Shown: one piece after another, positions 44,437 through 54,273 of the stretch
How positions within the stretch are numbered: the stretch's first letter is position 1
Layout: each line of letters starts with the position of its first letter
Origin: Anabaena sp. UHCC 0204
GTDB lineage: Bacteria > Cyanobacteriota > Cyanobacteriia > Cyanobacteriales > Nostocaceae
DNA length: 64,000 nucleotides
NCBI RefSeq assembly: GCF_009711975.1
Contig: NZ_VIKW01000009.1
Coordinates: 199,781 to 263,780, forward strand
Direction of reading: 5' to 3'
Notes under the pieces: generated by a model
The model's input: the letters and a program-made list of their open reading frames with translations, nothing else
Databases searched by the model: none
Told to the model about the DNA's origin: nothing
Position numbers and translations under genes: made by a program

Positions 44437-44664
44437 TGCTGACCTCTCAAACCCTTGGAAATAAAGGATTTCCAGACAGATTTGCGCGAGCCACCCCATA
44501 ATACCCCATTCCAGCCGACAGCACAAGAGCAAAAAACGCTGAAACCCTTACAGTGCAAGGTGCGCGAGGGTATACGATCGCCCATAACCTGAAATCCAGA
44601 TAGTGCAAGAGTTTCCAGCTTAGTCATAGTCACTTCGATTTAACACCCACCCCCTCGCGCATTT
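44437..44664 (-). promoter_or_regulatory. CRISPR leader
   Basis: 228 nt between the cas7 stop and the first repeat. It contains two similar 22-nt motifs of the form CTGAAA(T/C)CC...AGTGCAAG (+ strand 44538-44560 and 44588-44610, 50 nt apart) and three TGCGCGAG/CTCGCGCA words. TATTAT near 44500 on the minus strand is a possible -10. These could be integration or regulatory sites. Confidence 0.65.
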
Positions 44665-45549
44665 TTAAGCCAACCTTGTCAAAGTTACACCATCAGGTAG
44701 TTTCAATTCATCATCAAACACCACTTGATAATCAGCAAAACTGCGGGGTACATTCACAGTAGATTCTATTTTTAGTTTATCAAACAACTCATGCACAGGA
44801 GCATTACCATATTTACTGGCATGACTAAAAACATACAAACCACGACAAGCCATAAAACCCCGTGCAGAAGAACGGTCAAATTCCCAAGCCTTCATTAAAG
44901 CTTGCCAAAACAATTCTAAATCACGTTCAGACACACAACCAGATTTTTCCGCCAAATGGGGATTATAAAACACATGAGATTTATACAAACCATAGGGTAA
45001 AACCTCCTTTCTCCCCATAGTTTTATTATCCTTTTTAGTACCATCTTTTTTAGCCGTTTCCTCAGTTGCAGCACAACGAGTAATACTCACAGATTGAGGA
45101 AAAACAGGATCAATACTGCGAGAAAAACTAATTTGCATGGGTCCCCAAACTTGACCAGCTTTTAAACCAGTAGAAAGCACAGCCCCAAACATTCTTAAAT
45201 CATAAAAATTTTGCTGCATCCATTTTGCAACCTCTAATTGTTGTTCTGGTGTTCCTTCTTTTTGTGGTAAACCTACAGCAGTATAAGCGCGACTGATTTT
45301 TTCATTTAAAACACTTCCTTCCTCCACAAATATTTTATATTTTTCTGGTGTAGATTCATCTTTTCCAACCATCTCTACATAGTTTCTCACCTTGCGTTTT
45401 AAACAAGCATCAGTCACCAAACCTTGATTAGTTTGGGGGTCAACTCGCGGTTGATTTCCGGCATCTGGATCACCATTGGGATTACCATCAAGACAATCAA
45501 ATAATAAAATTGCATCGTGTTTTTTTGTAGGGTCTAAATGTACAGTCAT
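44665..45549 (-). CDS. cas7c: Cascade backbone protein Cas7 (Csd2, type I-C)
   Basis: 294 residues. LLFDCLDGNPNGDPDAGNQP and VDPQTNQGLVTDACLKRKVR are hallmark Csd2/Cas7 blocks; DLRMFGAVLSTGLKAGQVWG and MQISFSRSIDPVFPQSVSIT follow. It coats the crRNA in the type I-C effector. It is the last gene of cas5c-cas8c-cas7, immediately before the leader; cas4-cas1-cas2, which usually follow, are absent. Confidence 0.95.
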   Translation of the reverse strand: MTVHLDPTKKHDAILLFDCLDGNPNGDPDAGNQPRVDPQTNQGLVTDACLKRKVRNYVEMVGKDESTPEKYKIFVEEGSVLNEKISRAYTAVGLPQKEGTPEQQLEVAKWMQQNFYDLRMFGAVLSTGLKAGQVWGPMQISFSRSIDPVFPQSVSITRCAATEETAKKDGTKKDNKTMGRKEVLPYGLYKSHVFYNPHLAEKSGCVSERDLELFWQALMKAWEFDRSSARGFMACRGLYVFSHASKYGNAPVHELFDKLKIESTVNVPRSFADYQVVFDDELKLPDGVTLTRLA

Positions 45550-45594
45550 GATTTTTATTCCTCGTTATTTTTTCAGAGTTTTATTAGTGAAAAT

Positions 45595-45622
45595 GTAGGG
45601 ACATTCCATGGAACATCTTTAC
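45595..45622. repeat. palindrome GTAGGGACATTCC-ATGG-type
   Basis: 28-nt imperfect palindrome between cas8c and cas7. It is related to the perfect palindrome at 54274-54301 (18 central bases nearly shared, ACATTCCATGGAACAT here). Confidence 0.75.
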
Positions 45623-45667
45623 ATATATAGCGGTTCTCGCTTGAGTAAGATACATGATCATCACTTC

Positions 45668-47302
45668 CTATTCATCTACTTCATCTACTGTTTTAGTAAA
45701 ATACTCAGCCCGTTGTTGCCACCAACCTTGAAAAAACAAAGCTTGAGATTTTAAATCTAGAACTTCTGGTAGTTCAGAAATATTAAACTTCTCAAATTCT
45801 CTTGTGAGTAATTTTTTAGTTTTTATCTTTCCTCCTGCTTCTAAATGATAATGAGTACAACCATGACAAAGCCTAGCAAACACCTGAGTAGGAGTAGAAG
45901 ATAAAGCCTTGAGACTACGCATGACATTAGTATTATCTTCACTCATCTTTTGAGCATCAATTTGGGCTTGGTGCATTAAAAAGGCAATTCTTCCCAAAAT
46001 ATAAGCATTGTCTAAAACTTTTTGGTCTGTGTTCATATTGTCTCTATTTGTCGCTAAATAAACTGCTAAACCTTGAAATCTAGGACGAGTAAAAGATTTT
46101 TCACTACATATCCTATCAATGATTCTGTAAGCATATTCATCAGGTAAACTTTCACCCAAAAAAGCAGCCTTAACTAATGCAGTTGCTATCCTATCAGTGT
46201 GTTCTTTAGCAGCATTCAAAAAAGCAGTATTGCACAACATCCAAATAGGACTAGGTGATAAATCATTAACTTGCTGACATTCTACAAACTGCCCAATAGA
46301 ATCTTTGATTTTTTGGGTAGTAACTTCACTCCAACCACTAACGGAAATTCTGCCTTTATTGCCTTTGAGAATCGCTAGATAAAACTTACTAGATTTGAGA
46401 TCTTCTAAGTTAAACCTTTTAGGACTATGGGGACTAGCAAAAATAGATTCAAAAGCCAGATTTTCCCAGATTTCAGGATTAATACCTTCCCCTTCTTCCT
46501 CACCCCAATAGACAAAAACCTGTTCTCCTAATTTATAGCGGTTGGTGTTACTATTCAATAAAAAATCTAAAGCCTTATGAAATCTGACAGCACTTGTAAA
46601 ACCAATGGGAGCATTAATATTTCCATCCCAGCCATGAGACTGATAAGCAGCTTTATCAAAACTACTAATAGCAGCCCCAGAAGTAGAAGAACCAGGAACA
46701 CCTTTAACCATCATCGGCATTTTCCGCCCCATTGTAGGAGTCTTTTCACCTGTTAATAAACAAACACCATCAACGGTATCTTGTTTACTAGCATAATAAT
46801 TAGACCACCATTTTTGCATTGCGGGAATTTTGGTAATTTGCTTACCATTAAACATGAATACAAATCTATCCCGACACCAATCTATATTTGCTGCTGGTGG
46901 ATAAGCTGCGGTTAACTCTGGTGTGATTTTCTCCACAGTTGTATTAGTGATAAAATCATAAACCGCTTTTACCGCTTCATGGTTAGTTTCTTGTAAACAT
47001 CTTTCTAGAAGTTGTAAATAAAGTTGATGACGTTTTGCACCTCTATCTCCAGCACCAAAAACATATTCTCCCCCATCATCAATTAATAATGTTTCATCAC
47101 CATTCCGCCGTAAATCTGGAACTAATATTTTTTTACCAAATTTAGGTTTACCCTTATCACCTTTTGGGGGTGTTTCCAAAACACTAAAACTCTCTAAAGG
47201 TAAATTAATTTGCCAATGACAAACACATTCACCAAAACCAATTGGCGTGAGTTTATTATCCTGTTCTAAAGCATTTCCTAGTTGATTTAATTCTCGTAAC
47301 AT
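45668..47302 (-). CDS. cas8c: Cascade large subunit Cas8c (Csd1)
   Basis: 544 residues. Csd1 features: ELNQLGNALEQDNKLTPIGF near the start, FVMFNGKQITKIPAMQKWWS and YYASKQDTVDGVCLLTGEKT in the middle, GFTSAVRFHKALDFLLNS and VYWGEEEGEGINPEIWENLA later, and C-terminal HQAQIDAQKMSEDNTNVMRS. It recognises the PAM and recruits Cas3; in type I-C a small subunit is often made from an internal start (not visible here). It overlaps cas5c by 16 nt. Confidence 0.92.
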   Translation of the reverse strand: MLRELNQLGNALEQDNKLTPIGFGECVCHWQINLPLESFSVLETPPKGDKGKPKFGKKILVPDLRRNGDETLLIDDGGEYVFGAGDRGAKRHQLYLQLLERCLQETNHEAVKAVYDFITNTTVEKITPELTAAYPPAANIDWCRDRFVFMFNGKQITKIPAMQKWWSNYYASKQDTVDGVCLLTGEKTPTMGRKMPMMVKGVPGSSTSGAAISSFDKAAYQSHGWDGNINAPIGFTSAVRFHKALDFLLNSNTNRYKLGEQVFVYWGEEEGEGINPEIWENLAFESIFASPHSPKRFNLEDLKSSKFYLAILKGNKGRISVSGWSEVTTQKIKDSIGQFVECQQVNDLSPSPIWMLCNTAFLNAAKEHTDRIATALVKAAFLGESLPDEYAYRIIDRICSEKSFTRPRFQGLAVYLATNRDNMNTDQKVLDNAYILGRIAFLMHQAQIDAQKMSEDNTNVMRSLKALSSTPTQVFARLCHGCTHYHLEAGGKIKTKKLLTREFEKFNISELPEVLDLKSQALFFQGWWQQRAEYFTKTVDEVDE

Positions 47303-47952
47303 ACTCGCCCATCTCTCATGATAAAGTGAGCAAATTCTGTAACCACATTACCCTTAACAAAACCTTCAGAAGTCTGCCAAGAAACAGCCCCTTTTTTATC
47401 AGGAATAAAGTGCATTTGTTTAGGCATTAATCCTAAATCTAATTCCCCTTTTAACTCCGGTGCGGGTTTATCTTCTGCGGAGGGAAAACCAAAATAGGCT
47501 ATATATTCTCGACAGCCAAAATATGGCTGCTTAAAACATTGTCCTTTTTCAATTCTGCGTTTTATTTGGGCTGCATATTTATTAGATAAATCTTCCTCAG
47601 TCTGTAAATCAAAGTTGAAATCAACGATATAAGCAACATCACGTAATATGACATGATTTCTTTGAGCGCGATCGCTCACAGCCGTGTATCCACCTATACC
47701 ATCATTCTTCATCCATTTTTTAGCATTTCCATAGATTTGTTTGGACTGCACCATGTTACGGTGTATAGTGAATGTACTAATTGGATTTAATACCGTAATA
47801 TAATTAATCTTGTACTTAATCTCTGGTTTCCAGAAAATAGACTCCAGTACACCAACAGCCGCAGTAAAGGGCATTACCTGGTAACTGTGCGGTTCAGCTT
47901 TAAATTCTGGTCTTGTAAATAATGCCCACTCACCCCATATTTTTAACTGCAT
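47287..47952 (-). CDS. cas5c: crRNA-processing nuclease Cas5c (Csd5/Cas5d)
   Basis: 221 residues. The Cas5 N-terminus LKIWGEWALFTRPEFKAEPH and SYQVMPFTAAVGVLESIFWK is clear; FTIHRNMVQSKQIYG follows, and CREYIAYFGFPSAEDKPAPE is near the end. In type I-C it replaces Cas6 and cuts the repeat hairpin. First gene of the leftward effector operon; 38 nt separate it from the divergent cas3. Confidence 0.93.
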   Translation of the reverse strand: MQLKIWGEWALFTRPEFKAEPHSYQVMPFTAAVGVLESIFWKPEIKYKINYITVLNPISTFTIHRNMVQSKQIYGNAKKWMKNDGIGGYTAVSDRAQRNHVILRDVAYIVDFNFDLQTEEDLSNKYAAQIKRRIEKGQCFKQPYFGCREYIAYFGFPSAEDKPAPELKGELDLGLMPKQMHFIPDKKGAVSWQTSEGFVKGNVVTEFAHFIMRDGRVCYEN

Positions 47953-47990
47953 AGTCTAGACTAAAAACATTTTATTAATTATAGATACGA
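47953..47990. promoter_or_regulatory. bidirectional cas3/cas5 promoter gap
   Basis: Only 38 nt lie between the divergent starts of cas5c (47952) and cas3 (47991). Both promoters must overlap each other or extend into the genes. TCTAGA at 47955-47960 is the centre of a small inverted repeat, GTCTAGAC. Confidence 0.5.
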
Positions 47991-50015
47991 ATGAACTACT
48001 TAGCAAGAATTACTCCTGATAAATGCGAACAACTACTAGCAGAACATTTACACAATGTGGCTGAAATGTCTGCAAGTGCTGTACCCCAAGAATTTCAAGC
48101 TGTAGCCAGATATGCAGGTTTATGGCATGACTTGGGTAAATATCAGCACAAATGGCAGGAATATCTCAAAAATAACGGTAAACGAGTTGTACACTCTCCA
48201 CATGGTGCAGTTTTAGCGTTACAAATGGCAAAAAAAGAACCTCCAGCAATGGCTTATATTATTGCTGGCCATCATTCTTGTCTATCTGAACGGTTAAGAA
48301 TTAGAGGAAATGAATATAAACAATTAGCAGCAGGTTTAGAAGAATGTTTGGAAAATGCTCAACAAGAAATTGCTGATTTTATACCTGAACAATTACCAGA
48401 TATTAATTTACCTAAATTACGCCGAGAATTTGCTATTAGAATGTTATTTTCTGTCTTAGTTGATAGTGATAGATTAGACGCTCAAAGATTTGAAAATTCT
48501 CTAAAACAAGAAGATTTTACATATACTTGGAATCATGATTTAAATTTATCAAATTCACAAAATACAATTAGTATAGCTAGAAAAATTTTTGCTCAACATT
48601 GTACCAACAAAAGTGAATTACCAAAAGGAATTTTTAGATTAACTGGACCTTGTGGAATTGGTAAAACCATTGCTAGTGCTAATTTTGCTTATTTACACAG
48701 TCAAAAAAATCAAATGTCCGGTATAGTTTACGTAGGACCCCTAAAAAGCATCATTGAACAAACAGCAGATGTTTATCGGCAATTATTTGGAGAAACAGCA
48801 GTATTAGAACATCATTCAGGATATGAACCAGAATTAGCAGAAGTTAAAGAATATAAATTAAATACAGAAAGATGGGATAAACCCGTAATTGTCACCAGTG
48901 GAGTACAGTTTTATGAAAGTTTATTTGCTAATCGTCCTACAAAATGCCGTAAATTACAAGGTTTAATCAATAAAGTTATTTTATTAGATGAATCTCAATC
49001 TATTCCAGCTAATTTAGTCCGGCCAATATTAAATATATTAAATACCTTAGTTACAGATTGGGGATGTACAATAGTATTGATGAGTGCTACACAACCAGCT
49101 TTTCATAACCTTGATGATGATTTAATTAATGTTGTTGATATTATTCCCGAAGATGAAACTACGAGATTATTTCAACAACTTAACCGTGTTGATTATCAAT
49201 ACATTTTAGATATTTGGGAATGGGAAAATATAGTTTCTAGTATTCAAGAATCTGGATTAAATCAAGGTTTAATTATTGTCAATACTACAAAACTAGCTGG
49301 AGAAGGATATCAAATACTATCGGAAAAATTTCCAGAAAAATGCTTTCATCTTAGTTCCCGAATGTGTCCTGCTCATCGTTCCCAAATTCTTACCAAAGTG
49401 CGACAATTATTAAAAGATGAAAAACCCTGTTTTTTAATTAGCACTCAAGTTATAGAAGCTGGTGTTGATGTGGATTTTCCCATAGTTTATCGTCAACTTG
49501 CACCTTTAGATTCTATCATTCAAGCAGCGGGAAGATGTAACCGAGAAGGTAAACAAGACAAAGGTAATGTAATTATTTTTAATATGTCATCTTCCAACCC
49601 ACCCGGATATATTTACCGGACTAATTTAACTAAAAAGATATTAGCAAAATATGACTTAAACGGTGATATATTACCTATTATTCAAATGTATTTTAGTAGT
49701 TTATTCAATCAGAATCATGATGGTGGTGTAGATATTCAAAAACTAAGAGAAAGTTATGATTTTCCTGAAGTTGCTAAATCAGTGAAAGTGATTGATGATG
49801 AACATCAAACATCTGTAGTTGTCAAATGGGGAGATAGTGAAAAATTAATTGCCCAAATGCAAAATCAAGAATATTTAACAGAATTAGATTGGCGAAAATT
49901 ACAACAATTTACCGTAAATATTCCTAAAAATGATAAATTTACCAATTATACCCAAATCGGAAAAATTGATGTTTGGATAGGAGATTATGATCAAAAAATA
50001 GGAATTATGGAATGA
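47991..50015 (+). CDS. cas3: Cas3 helicase-nuclease (type I-C)
   Basis: 674 residues. The N-terminal HD nuclease has HLHNVAEM, WHDLGKYQ, HSPHGAVL and AGHHS as metal ligands. The SF2 helicase has Walker A LTGPCGIGKTIASANFA, VILLDESQSIPANL (DExx box), VLMSATQPAF (motif III) and LISTQVIEAGVDVDFPI with QAAGRCNREGK (motifs V and VI). It unwinds and degrades target DNA after Cascade binding. It is on the opposite strand to the other cas genes, an uncommon layout for type I-C, where cas3 normally leads the same operon. Confidence 0.94.
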   Translation: MNYLARITPDKCEQLLAEHLHNVAEMSASAVPQEFQAVARYAGLWHDLGKYQHKWQEYLKNNGKRVVHSPHGAVLALQMAKKEPPAMAYIIAGHHSCLSERLRIRGNEYKQLAAGLEECLENAQQEIADFIPEQLPDINLPKLRREFAIRMLFSVLVDSDRLDAQRFENSLKQEDFTYTWNHDLNLSNSQNTISIARKIFAQHCTNKSELPKGIFRLTGPCGIGKTIASANFAYLHSQKNQMSGIVYVGPLKSIIEQTADVYRQLFGETAVLEHHSGYEPELAEVKEYKLNTERWDKPVIVTSGVQFYESLFANRPTKCRKLQGLINKVILLDESQSIPANLVRPILNILNTLVTDWGCTIVLMSATQPAFHNLDDDLINVVDIIPEDETTRLFQQLNRVDYQYILDIWEWENIVSSIQESGLNQGLIIVNTTKLAGEGYQILSEKFPEKCFHLSSRMCPAHRSQILTKVRQLLKDEKPCFLISTQVIEAGVDVDFPIVYRQLAPLDSIIQAAGRCNREGKQDKGNVIIFNMSSSNPPGYIYRTNLTKKILAKYDLNGDILPIIQMYFSSLFNQNHDGGVDIQKLRESYDFPEVAKSVKVIDDEHQTSVVVKWGDSEKLIAQMQNQEYLTELDWRKLQQFTVNIPKNDKFTNYTQIGKIDVWIGDYDQKIGIME

Positions 50016-50355
50016 TATGATTAAACTTTATTGAATAAGTCTTTTCGTGAAGGATAGGAGTCAGGAGTCAATACTGTTCGGTTAAGAGATAGTGCAACCC
50101 AACAAAAATCCGTAAATGTTGGGTTTCCTAACGTCAACCCAACCTACGTGATTTAATGTTTTTAGGTTAACAGACAAGTATTGAGTCAGGAGAAAGAAGA
50201 AAAAAGGAATCACCTGTCACCTGTTAATTATTTTCAGTCAATTCATTTTAACCTGTGGATTTAGCAAGCCCTAACTACCGTGGATGAAGACAGAAAGAAA
50301 CGTCAAATAGTAGAATGTCTAAAGTTGTCTAAATCGTATATAGCAGGCAGCAATC
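50016..50355. other. intergenic region after cas3
   Basis: 340 nt. It holds the inverted repeat AACCCAAC...CGTCAACCCAACCTACG at about 50096-50153 (a relative of 36622-36707) and heptamer CACCTGT units near 50214-50228. No gene is seen. Confidence 0.55.
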
Positions 50356-51069
50356 ATGGAACAATCCGACAAAAAGCCAGGGAAAACATCCCGACGTGGG
50401 TTTCTAGGACAGGCACTTACTACAGCCGGAGCAGCAATTACTGTTCCTTCATTGCTTAATCAAGGAAGCGTAGCCAAAGAAACTAATCCAGGAGGCAAAG
50501 GTGAGATGAATGTGACACTGAATGTCAATGGTGAGCAACGCGCCCTAACTGTTGAGCCGCGTGTTACCCTCCTTGATGCCCTGCGGGAACGCTGGGGATT
50601 AGTGGGGAGTAAAAAAGGCTGTGATCATGGACAGTGTGGCGCTTGTACCGTACTTATTGATGGACAACGAGTTTATTCTTGTCTTTCCTTGGCAGTCATG
50701 CAGGAAGGAAAAAAAATTGTCACCATTGAAGGACTAGCAACAGGGAATACTCTCCACCCCATACAAGCTGCCTTTATTGACAACGATGGGTTTCAGTGTG
50801 GTTACTGCACACCGGGGCAAATCTGCGCTTCTGTGGCTTTACTAGAGGAAGTTAAACGCGGTTGTGCCAGTGCTGTTACCTCAGATTTGAATAATCCTCC
50901 CCAGTTAGCTCAACTTTCAGAAGCGGAAATCAAGGAGCGATTGAGTGGGAATCTCTGTCGGTGTAGTGCTTACAATGGGATTGTCGCCGCAGTCCAACAG
51001 GCCATTGGTCAAAAACCCCCTTCCCCGATGGCAAATGTGATGGTTTCTGAGGGAATACAAGCATCATGA
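50356..51069 (+). CDS. paoA: aldehyde oxidoreductase [2Fe-2S] subunit PaoA, Tat-exported
   Basis: 237 residues. The N-terminus TSRRGFLGQALTTAGAAITV is a twin-arginine signal. The first [2Fe-2S] set is CDHGQCGACTVLIDGQRVYS with a further C; the second is GYCTPGQICAS and CRCSAYNG. It is the electron-transfer subunit of the xanthine-oxidase-family periplasmic aldehyde oxidoreductase. It overlaps paoB by 4 nt. Confidence 0.92.
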   Translation: MEQSDKKPGKTSRRGFLGQALTTAGAAITVPSLLNQGSVAKETNPGGKGEMNVTLNVNGEQRALTVEPRVTLLDALRERWGLVGSKKGCDHGQCGACTVLIDGQRVYSCLSLAVMQEGKKIVTIEGLATGNTLHPIQAAFIDNDGFQCGYCTPGQICASVALLEEVKRGCASAVTSDLNNPPQLAQLSEAEIKERLSGNLCRCSAYNGIVAAVQQAIGQKPPSPMANVMVSEGIQAS

Positions 51070-52061
51070 ATAATTTTACCTATATTCGCGCCACTTCAGT
51101 CAAAGATGCCGTCAACAGAGCGGTAGCCGATGATAATGCCATGTTTATCGGTGGGGGGACAAATTTAGTCGATCGCCTGAAAGCCTTTTTAGACGAGCCA
51201 TCACAACTGATTGATATCTCTCGGTTGCAGATGCAAAGCATTGAAAAAATGGCTAATGGTAGTTTGCGAATCGGGGCATTGGTGACAAATACGGCTTTAG
51301 CTGATCATGCCGAGATCCGCCGCAATTATCCCATATTAACCAGGGCAATTCTCTCCGGTGCATCTCAACAAATTCGCAATATGGCCACAGTCGGGGGAAA
51401 TCTCCTGCAAAGAACTCGTTGCCCCTACTATTACGATACTGCCTTTCTTTGTAACAAAAGAGTGCCTGGAAGTGGTTGTGCCGCCGCAACAGGGATTAAT
51501 CGGATGCACGCTATTTTAGGTGCTAGTGATCAATGTGTGGCAGTTCACCCCTCGGATATGTGCGTGGCGCTGGCAGCTTTAGATGCTGTGGTAGAAGTAG
51601 AAGGTTCTCAGGGTAAACGACAAATCCCCTTTGTTGATTTCCACCGTCTCCCAGAAAATACACCCCAGCGAGATAGTAATCTAGCACCAGGTGAATTAAT
51701 TAGCGCCGTAATTTTACCGCCTGTATCCTTTGCAAAATCTGGAGTTTATCTAAAACTGCGCGATCGCACTTCTTACTCTTTTGCTTTAATATCAGTAGCA
51801 GCGGCTTTAGAATTGGCTGGGGAAAAAATTAAAGATGTCCGCTTGGCTCTAGGTGGAGTCGCACATAAACCTTGGCGAGCCACAGCAGCAGAAAAGTTTT
51901 TAATAGGTAAATCGGCAGATATCGCCACATTTACACAAGCTGCAGATATCGCTTTACAAGGAGCAAAACCCTTGGCTGATAACGGTTATAAAATTGAACT
52001 CACAAAGCGGGCAATTCGTCGCGCCCTCAAGGTTTCGGCTCAAGGAGGAGGCATCGTATGA
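51066..52061 (+). CDS. paoB: aldehyde oxidoreductase FAD/[4Fe-4S] subunit PaoB
   Basis: 331 residues. FAD-binding motifs FIGGGTNLVDRLKAF and IRNMATVGGNLLQRTRCPYY are seen. The PaoB-specific extra cluster segment CPYYYDTAFLCNKRVPGSGC supplies four cysteines for a [4Fe-4S] centre absent from ordinary xanthine dehydrogenases. It passes electrons from PaoA to the acceptor. It overlaps both neighbours by 4 nt. Confidence 0.92.
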   Translation: MNNFTYIRATSVKDAVNRAVADDNAMFIGGGTNLVDRLKAFLDEPSQLIDISRLQMQSIEKMANGSLRIGALVTNTALADHAEIRRNYPILTRAILSGASQQIRNMATVGGNLLQRTRCPYYYDTAFLCNKRVPGSGCAAATGINRMHAILGASDQCVAVHPSDMCVALAALDAVVEVEGSQGKRQIPFVDFHRLPENTPQRDSNLAPGELISAVILPPVSFAKSGVYLKLRDRTSYSFALISVAAALELAGEKIKDVRLALGGVAHKPWRATAAEKFLIGKSADIATFTQAADIALQGAKPLADNGYKIELTKRAIRRALKVSAQGGGIV

Positions 52062-54190
52062 ATAATACAATAATTGGGACTGGCATTAACCGCAAAGATG
52101 GACAAGCAAAGGTAACAGGTACAGCAACCTACGCAGCCGAACATCAAATACCCAATTTAATACATGGTTATCTCGTAACTGCTAGTATCGCCAATGGGAA
52201 AATTAAAAGTATCAACACCCAAGCCGCAGCAACAGCACCAGGGGTAATTACCGTTTTCACCCATAAAAATGCCCCGAAAATTTTTAAGCCCACTAACAAC
52301 TTTGTCAACTCCAAAATCTACGAAGCACGGCTACCATTAGCAGATGACACAATTCATTATGCTGGGCAGATTATTGGCTTAGTAGTAGCAGATACCTTTG
52401 AACAAGCAAGAGACGCAGCCCATTTAGTTAAAGTTGAATACACCACCCAAAAACCCATTTTAGACCCCAAACAAGCTACCTTTAAAAATGCTCCTTCCAT
52501 GTTTGGGGAAGAAATGAAATTTGAAAAAGGGGACTTTGCCACCGGGAATTTTGCCGATAGTATGGCAGGTGCAGCAGTAAAGATTACAGCTACCTACAAA
52601 ACAGCCACAGAACTGCACGCTCCAATGGAACCTCATGCCATTATTGCTCACTGGCAAAATCCCGATTCCCTGACTGTCTATGAAGCAACTCAGTGGGTAG
52701 CTGGTAGCCAGAACACATACTCAGAACTTTTTGGACTCACACCGGAGCGAGTACGGATTGTTACGCCATTTTTAGGGGGAGGATTTGGTTCTAAAGCTTT
52801 TCCCTGGCCTCATGGAATTCTCTGTGCAGCAGCGGCTCGGAAACTTCAGCGGCCTCTGAAAGTAGTTCTCAGTCGCCGACAAATGACAGCCAATTCTGGA
52901 CACCGTTCGGCAACTGAGCAAACAGTTCGTTTAGCCGCAAATGCTGATGGTAGTTTGCAGGGAATTGAACATACTGCTAAATCATATACTTCCCCTGTTG
53001 ATGTTTTTGCTGAACCCTGTACAAATATCACCGCAGTCATGTATGCTGCCCCCAATTTGCGCCTCCAGCAAGAATTGGCAGTGATGAATATCGGTACACC
53101 CACGTTTATGCGTGCGCCTGGAGAAAATCCTGGTTTATATGCCCTAGAGTCAGCAATGGACGAGTTGGCGTGGGAGTTGGGAATAGATCCCATAGAACTA
53201 CGGTTAAAAAACGAAACTCAGGAAAATCCCCGGCGTGGTTTACCTTTCTCTGCTAAACATTTTGCGGAATGTCTGCGGGTGGGTGCAGAACAATTTGGTT
53301 GGCAAGAAAGACCGAAAAAACCTCGTTCCCTGACTCGTGACGGCAAATTAATTGGTTGGGGAATGGCTGGTTGCACTTTTCCCGGTTTACGAGGTGCTGC
53401 TTCTGTGAAAATCAGGCTTTTAGCAGATGGTACGGCTCATGTTCTCACCAGTGGGAATGATATGGGTACGGGTGCATATACTATTGTGGCAAGTACAGCA
53501 GCGGCAGGTTTAGGACTACCTGTGGAAAAGGTGCGGGTGGAATTGGGTGACTCTCTATTCCCCAATGGTAGTATTGCCGGGGGTTCACAAATGACTGCAA
53601 CCTTAATTCCTGCGGTAATGGTAGCTTGTGAGGAAGTTCTCAAAACTGCCCAAGCTAAAACTGCCCAGGAGGCTTTTGCAAGTCTGCGTCAATCTCAACG
53701 GGCAGCTTTTGAAGCAACAGGCTCTTCTGCTCCTGGTCAAGAGGGTAGTAAATGGGCTTTCCAGTCCTGGGGCGCACATTTTTGCGAAATCAGTCTTGAT
53801 GAGGAAATCGGGCGCTTACAGGTGACGCGGTGGGTGTCTGTGATGAATATTGGTAAGGTGATGAATGCTAAAACCGCAGCTTCTCAAATTCGGGGGGCTG
53901 TAATTATGGGAATTGGGCAAGCTTTAATGGAGGAGTGCCATTTTGATCCCAATATCGGTTATCCCGTGGTTTATGATCTGGCTACTTACCATTACCCAAC
54001 TCATGCAGATATTCCCCGGATTCAAGTCTCTTTTGTGGGTGAACCGGATTTGAATTTTAATCCGGCGGGGGTTCGTGGTGTGGGGGAAATTGGGATTACA
54101 GGTGTTGCACCAGCGATCGCTAATGCCATCTATCATGCTACAGGTAAACGTATTCGTGATCTACCCATCACCCCTGATAAGTTTCTCTAA
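52058..54190 (+). CDS. paoC: aldehyde oxidoreductase molybdenum subunit PaoC
   Basis: 710 residues. TPFLGGGFGSKAFPWPHGIL and FMRAPGENPGLYALESAMDE bind the molybdenum cofactor. The catalytic glutamate is in GVRGVGEIGITGVAPAIANA near the C-terminus. It oxidises aldehydes to carboxylic acids. It is carried to the periplasm by the Tat signal on PaoA in known homologues. A paoD-type chaperone gene (XdhC family) is not in the window. Confidence 0.93.
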   Translation: MNNTIIGTGINRKDGQAKVTGTATYAAEHQIPNLIHGYLVTASIANGKIKSINTQAAATAPGVITVFTHKNAPKIFKPTNNFVNSKIYEARLPLADDTIHYAGQIIGLVVADTFEQARDAAHLVKVEYTTQKPILDPKQATFKNAPSMFGEEMKFEKGDFATGNFADSMAGAAVKITATYKTATELHAPMEPHAIIAHWQNPDSLTVYEATQWVAGSQNTYSELFGLTPERVRIVTPFLGGGFGSKAFPWPHGILCAAAARKLQRPLKVVLSRRQMTANSGHRSATEQTVRLAANADGSLQGIEHTAKSYTSPVDVFAEPCTNITAVMYAAPNLRLQQELAVMNIGTPTFMRAPGENPGLYALESAMDELAWELGIDPIELRLKNETQENPRRGLPFSAKHFAECLRVGAEQFGWQERPKKPRSLTRDGKLIGWGMAGCTFPGLRGAASVKIRLLADGTAHVLTSGNDMGTGAYTIVASTAAAGLGLPVEKVRVELGDSLFPNGSIAGGSQMTATLIPAVMVACEEVLKTAQAKTAQEAFASLRQSQRAAFEATGSSAPGQEGSKWAFQSWGAHFCEISLDEEIGRLQVTRWVSVMNIGKVMNAKTAASQIRGAVIMGIGQALMEECHFDPNIGYPVVYDLATYHYPTHADIPRIQVSFVGEPDLNFNPAGVRGVGEIGITGVAPAIANAIYHATGKRIRDLPITPDKFL

Positions 54191-54273
54191 GATACAAGGT
54201 TGGCGTTAAAAATTGTCGTTATGACAAGGGAACAGGGAACAGGGAACAGGGAACAGGAAGAGAATTTTGAGTG

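Noticed and set aside
43887-44442. Open frames with repeated FQSSITFVGNCH peptides on the plus strand
   Set aside because: They are translations of the CRISPR repeats, with spacer-dependent joins.
44433-44633. 66-codon open frame on the minus strand just after cas7
   Set aside because: It lies wholly in the CRISPR leader, has no family features and ends in the first repeat; the leader motifs explain the sequence better.
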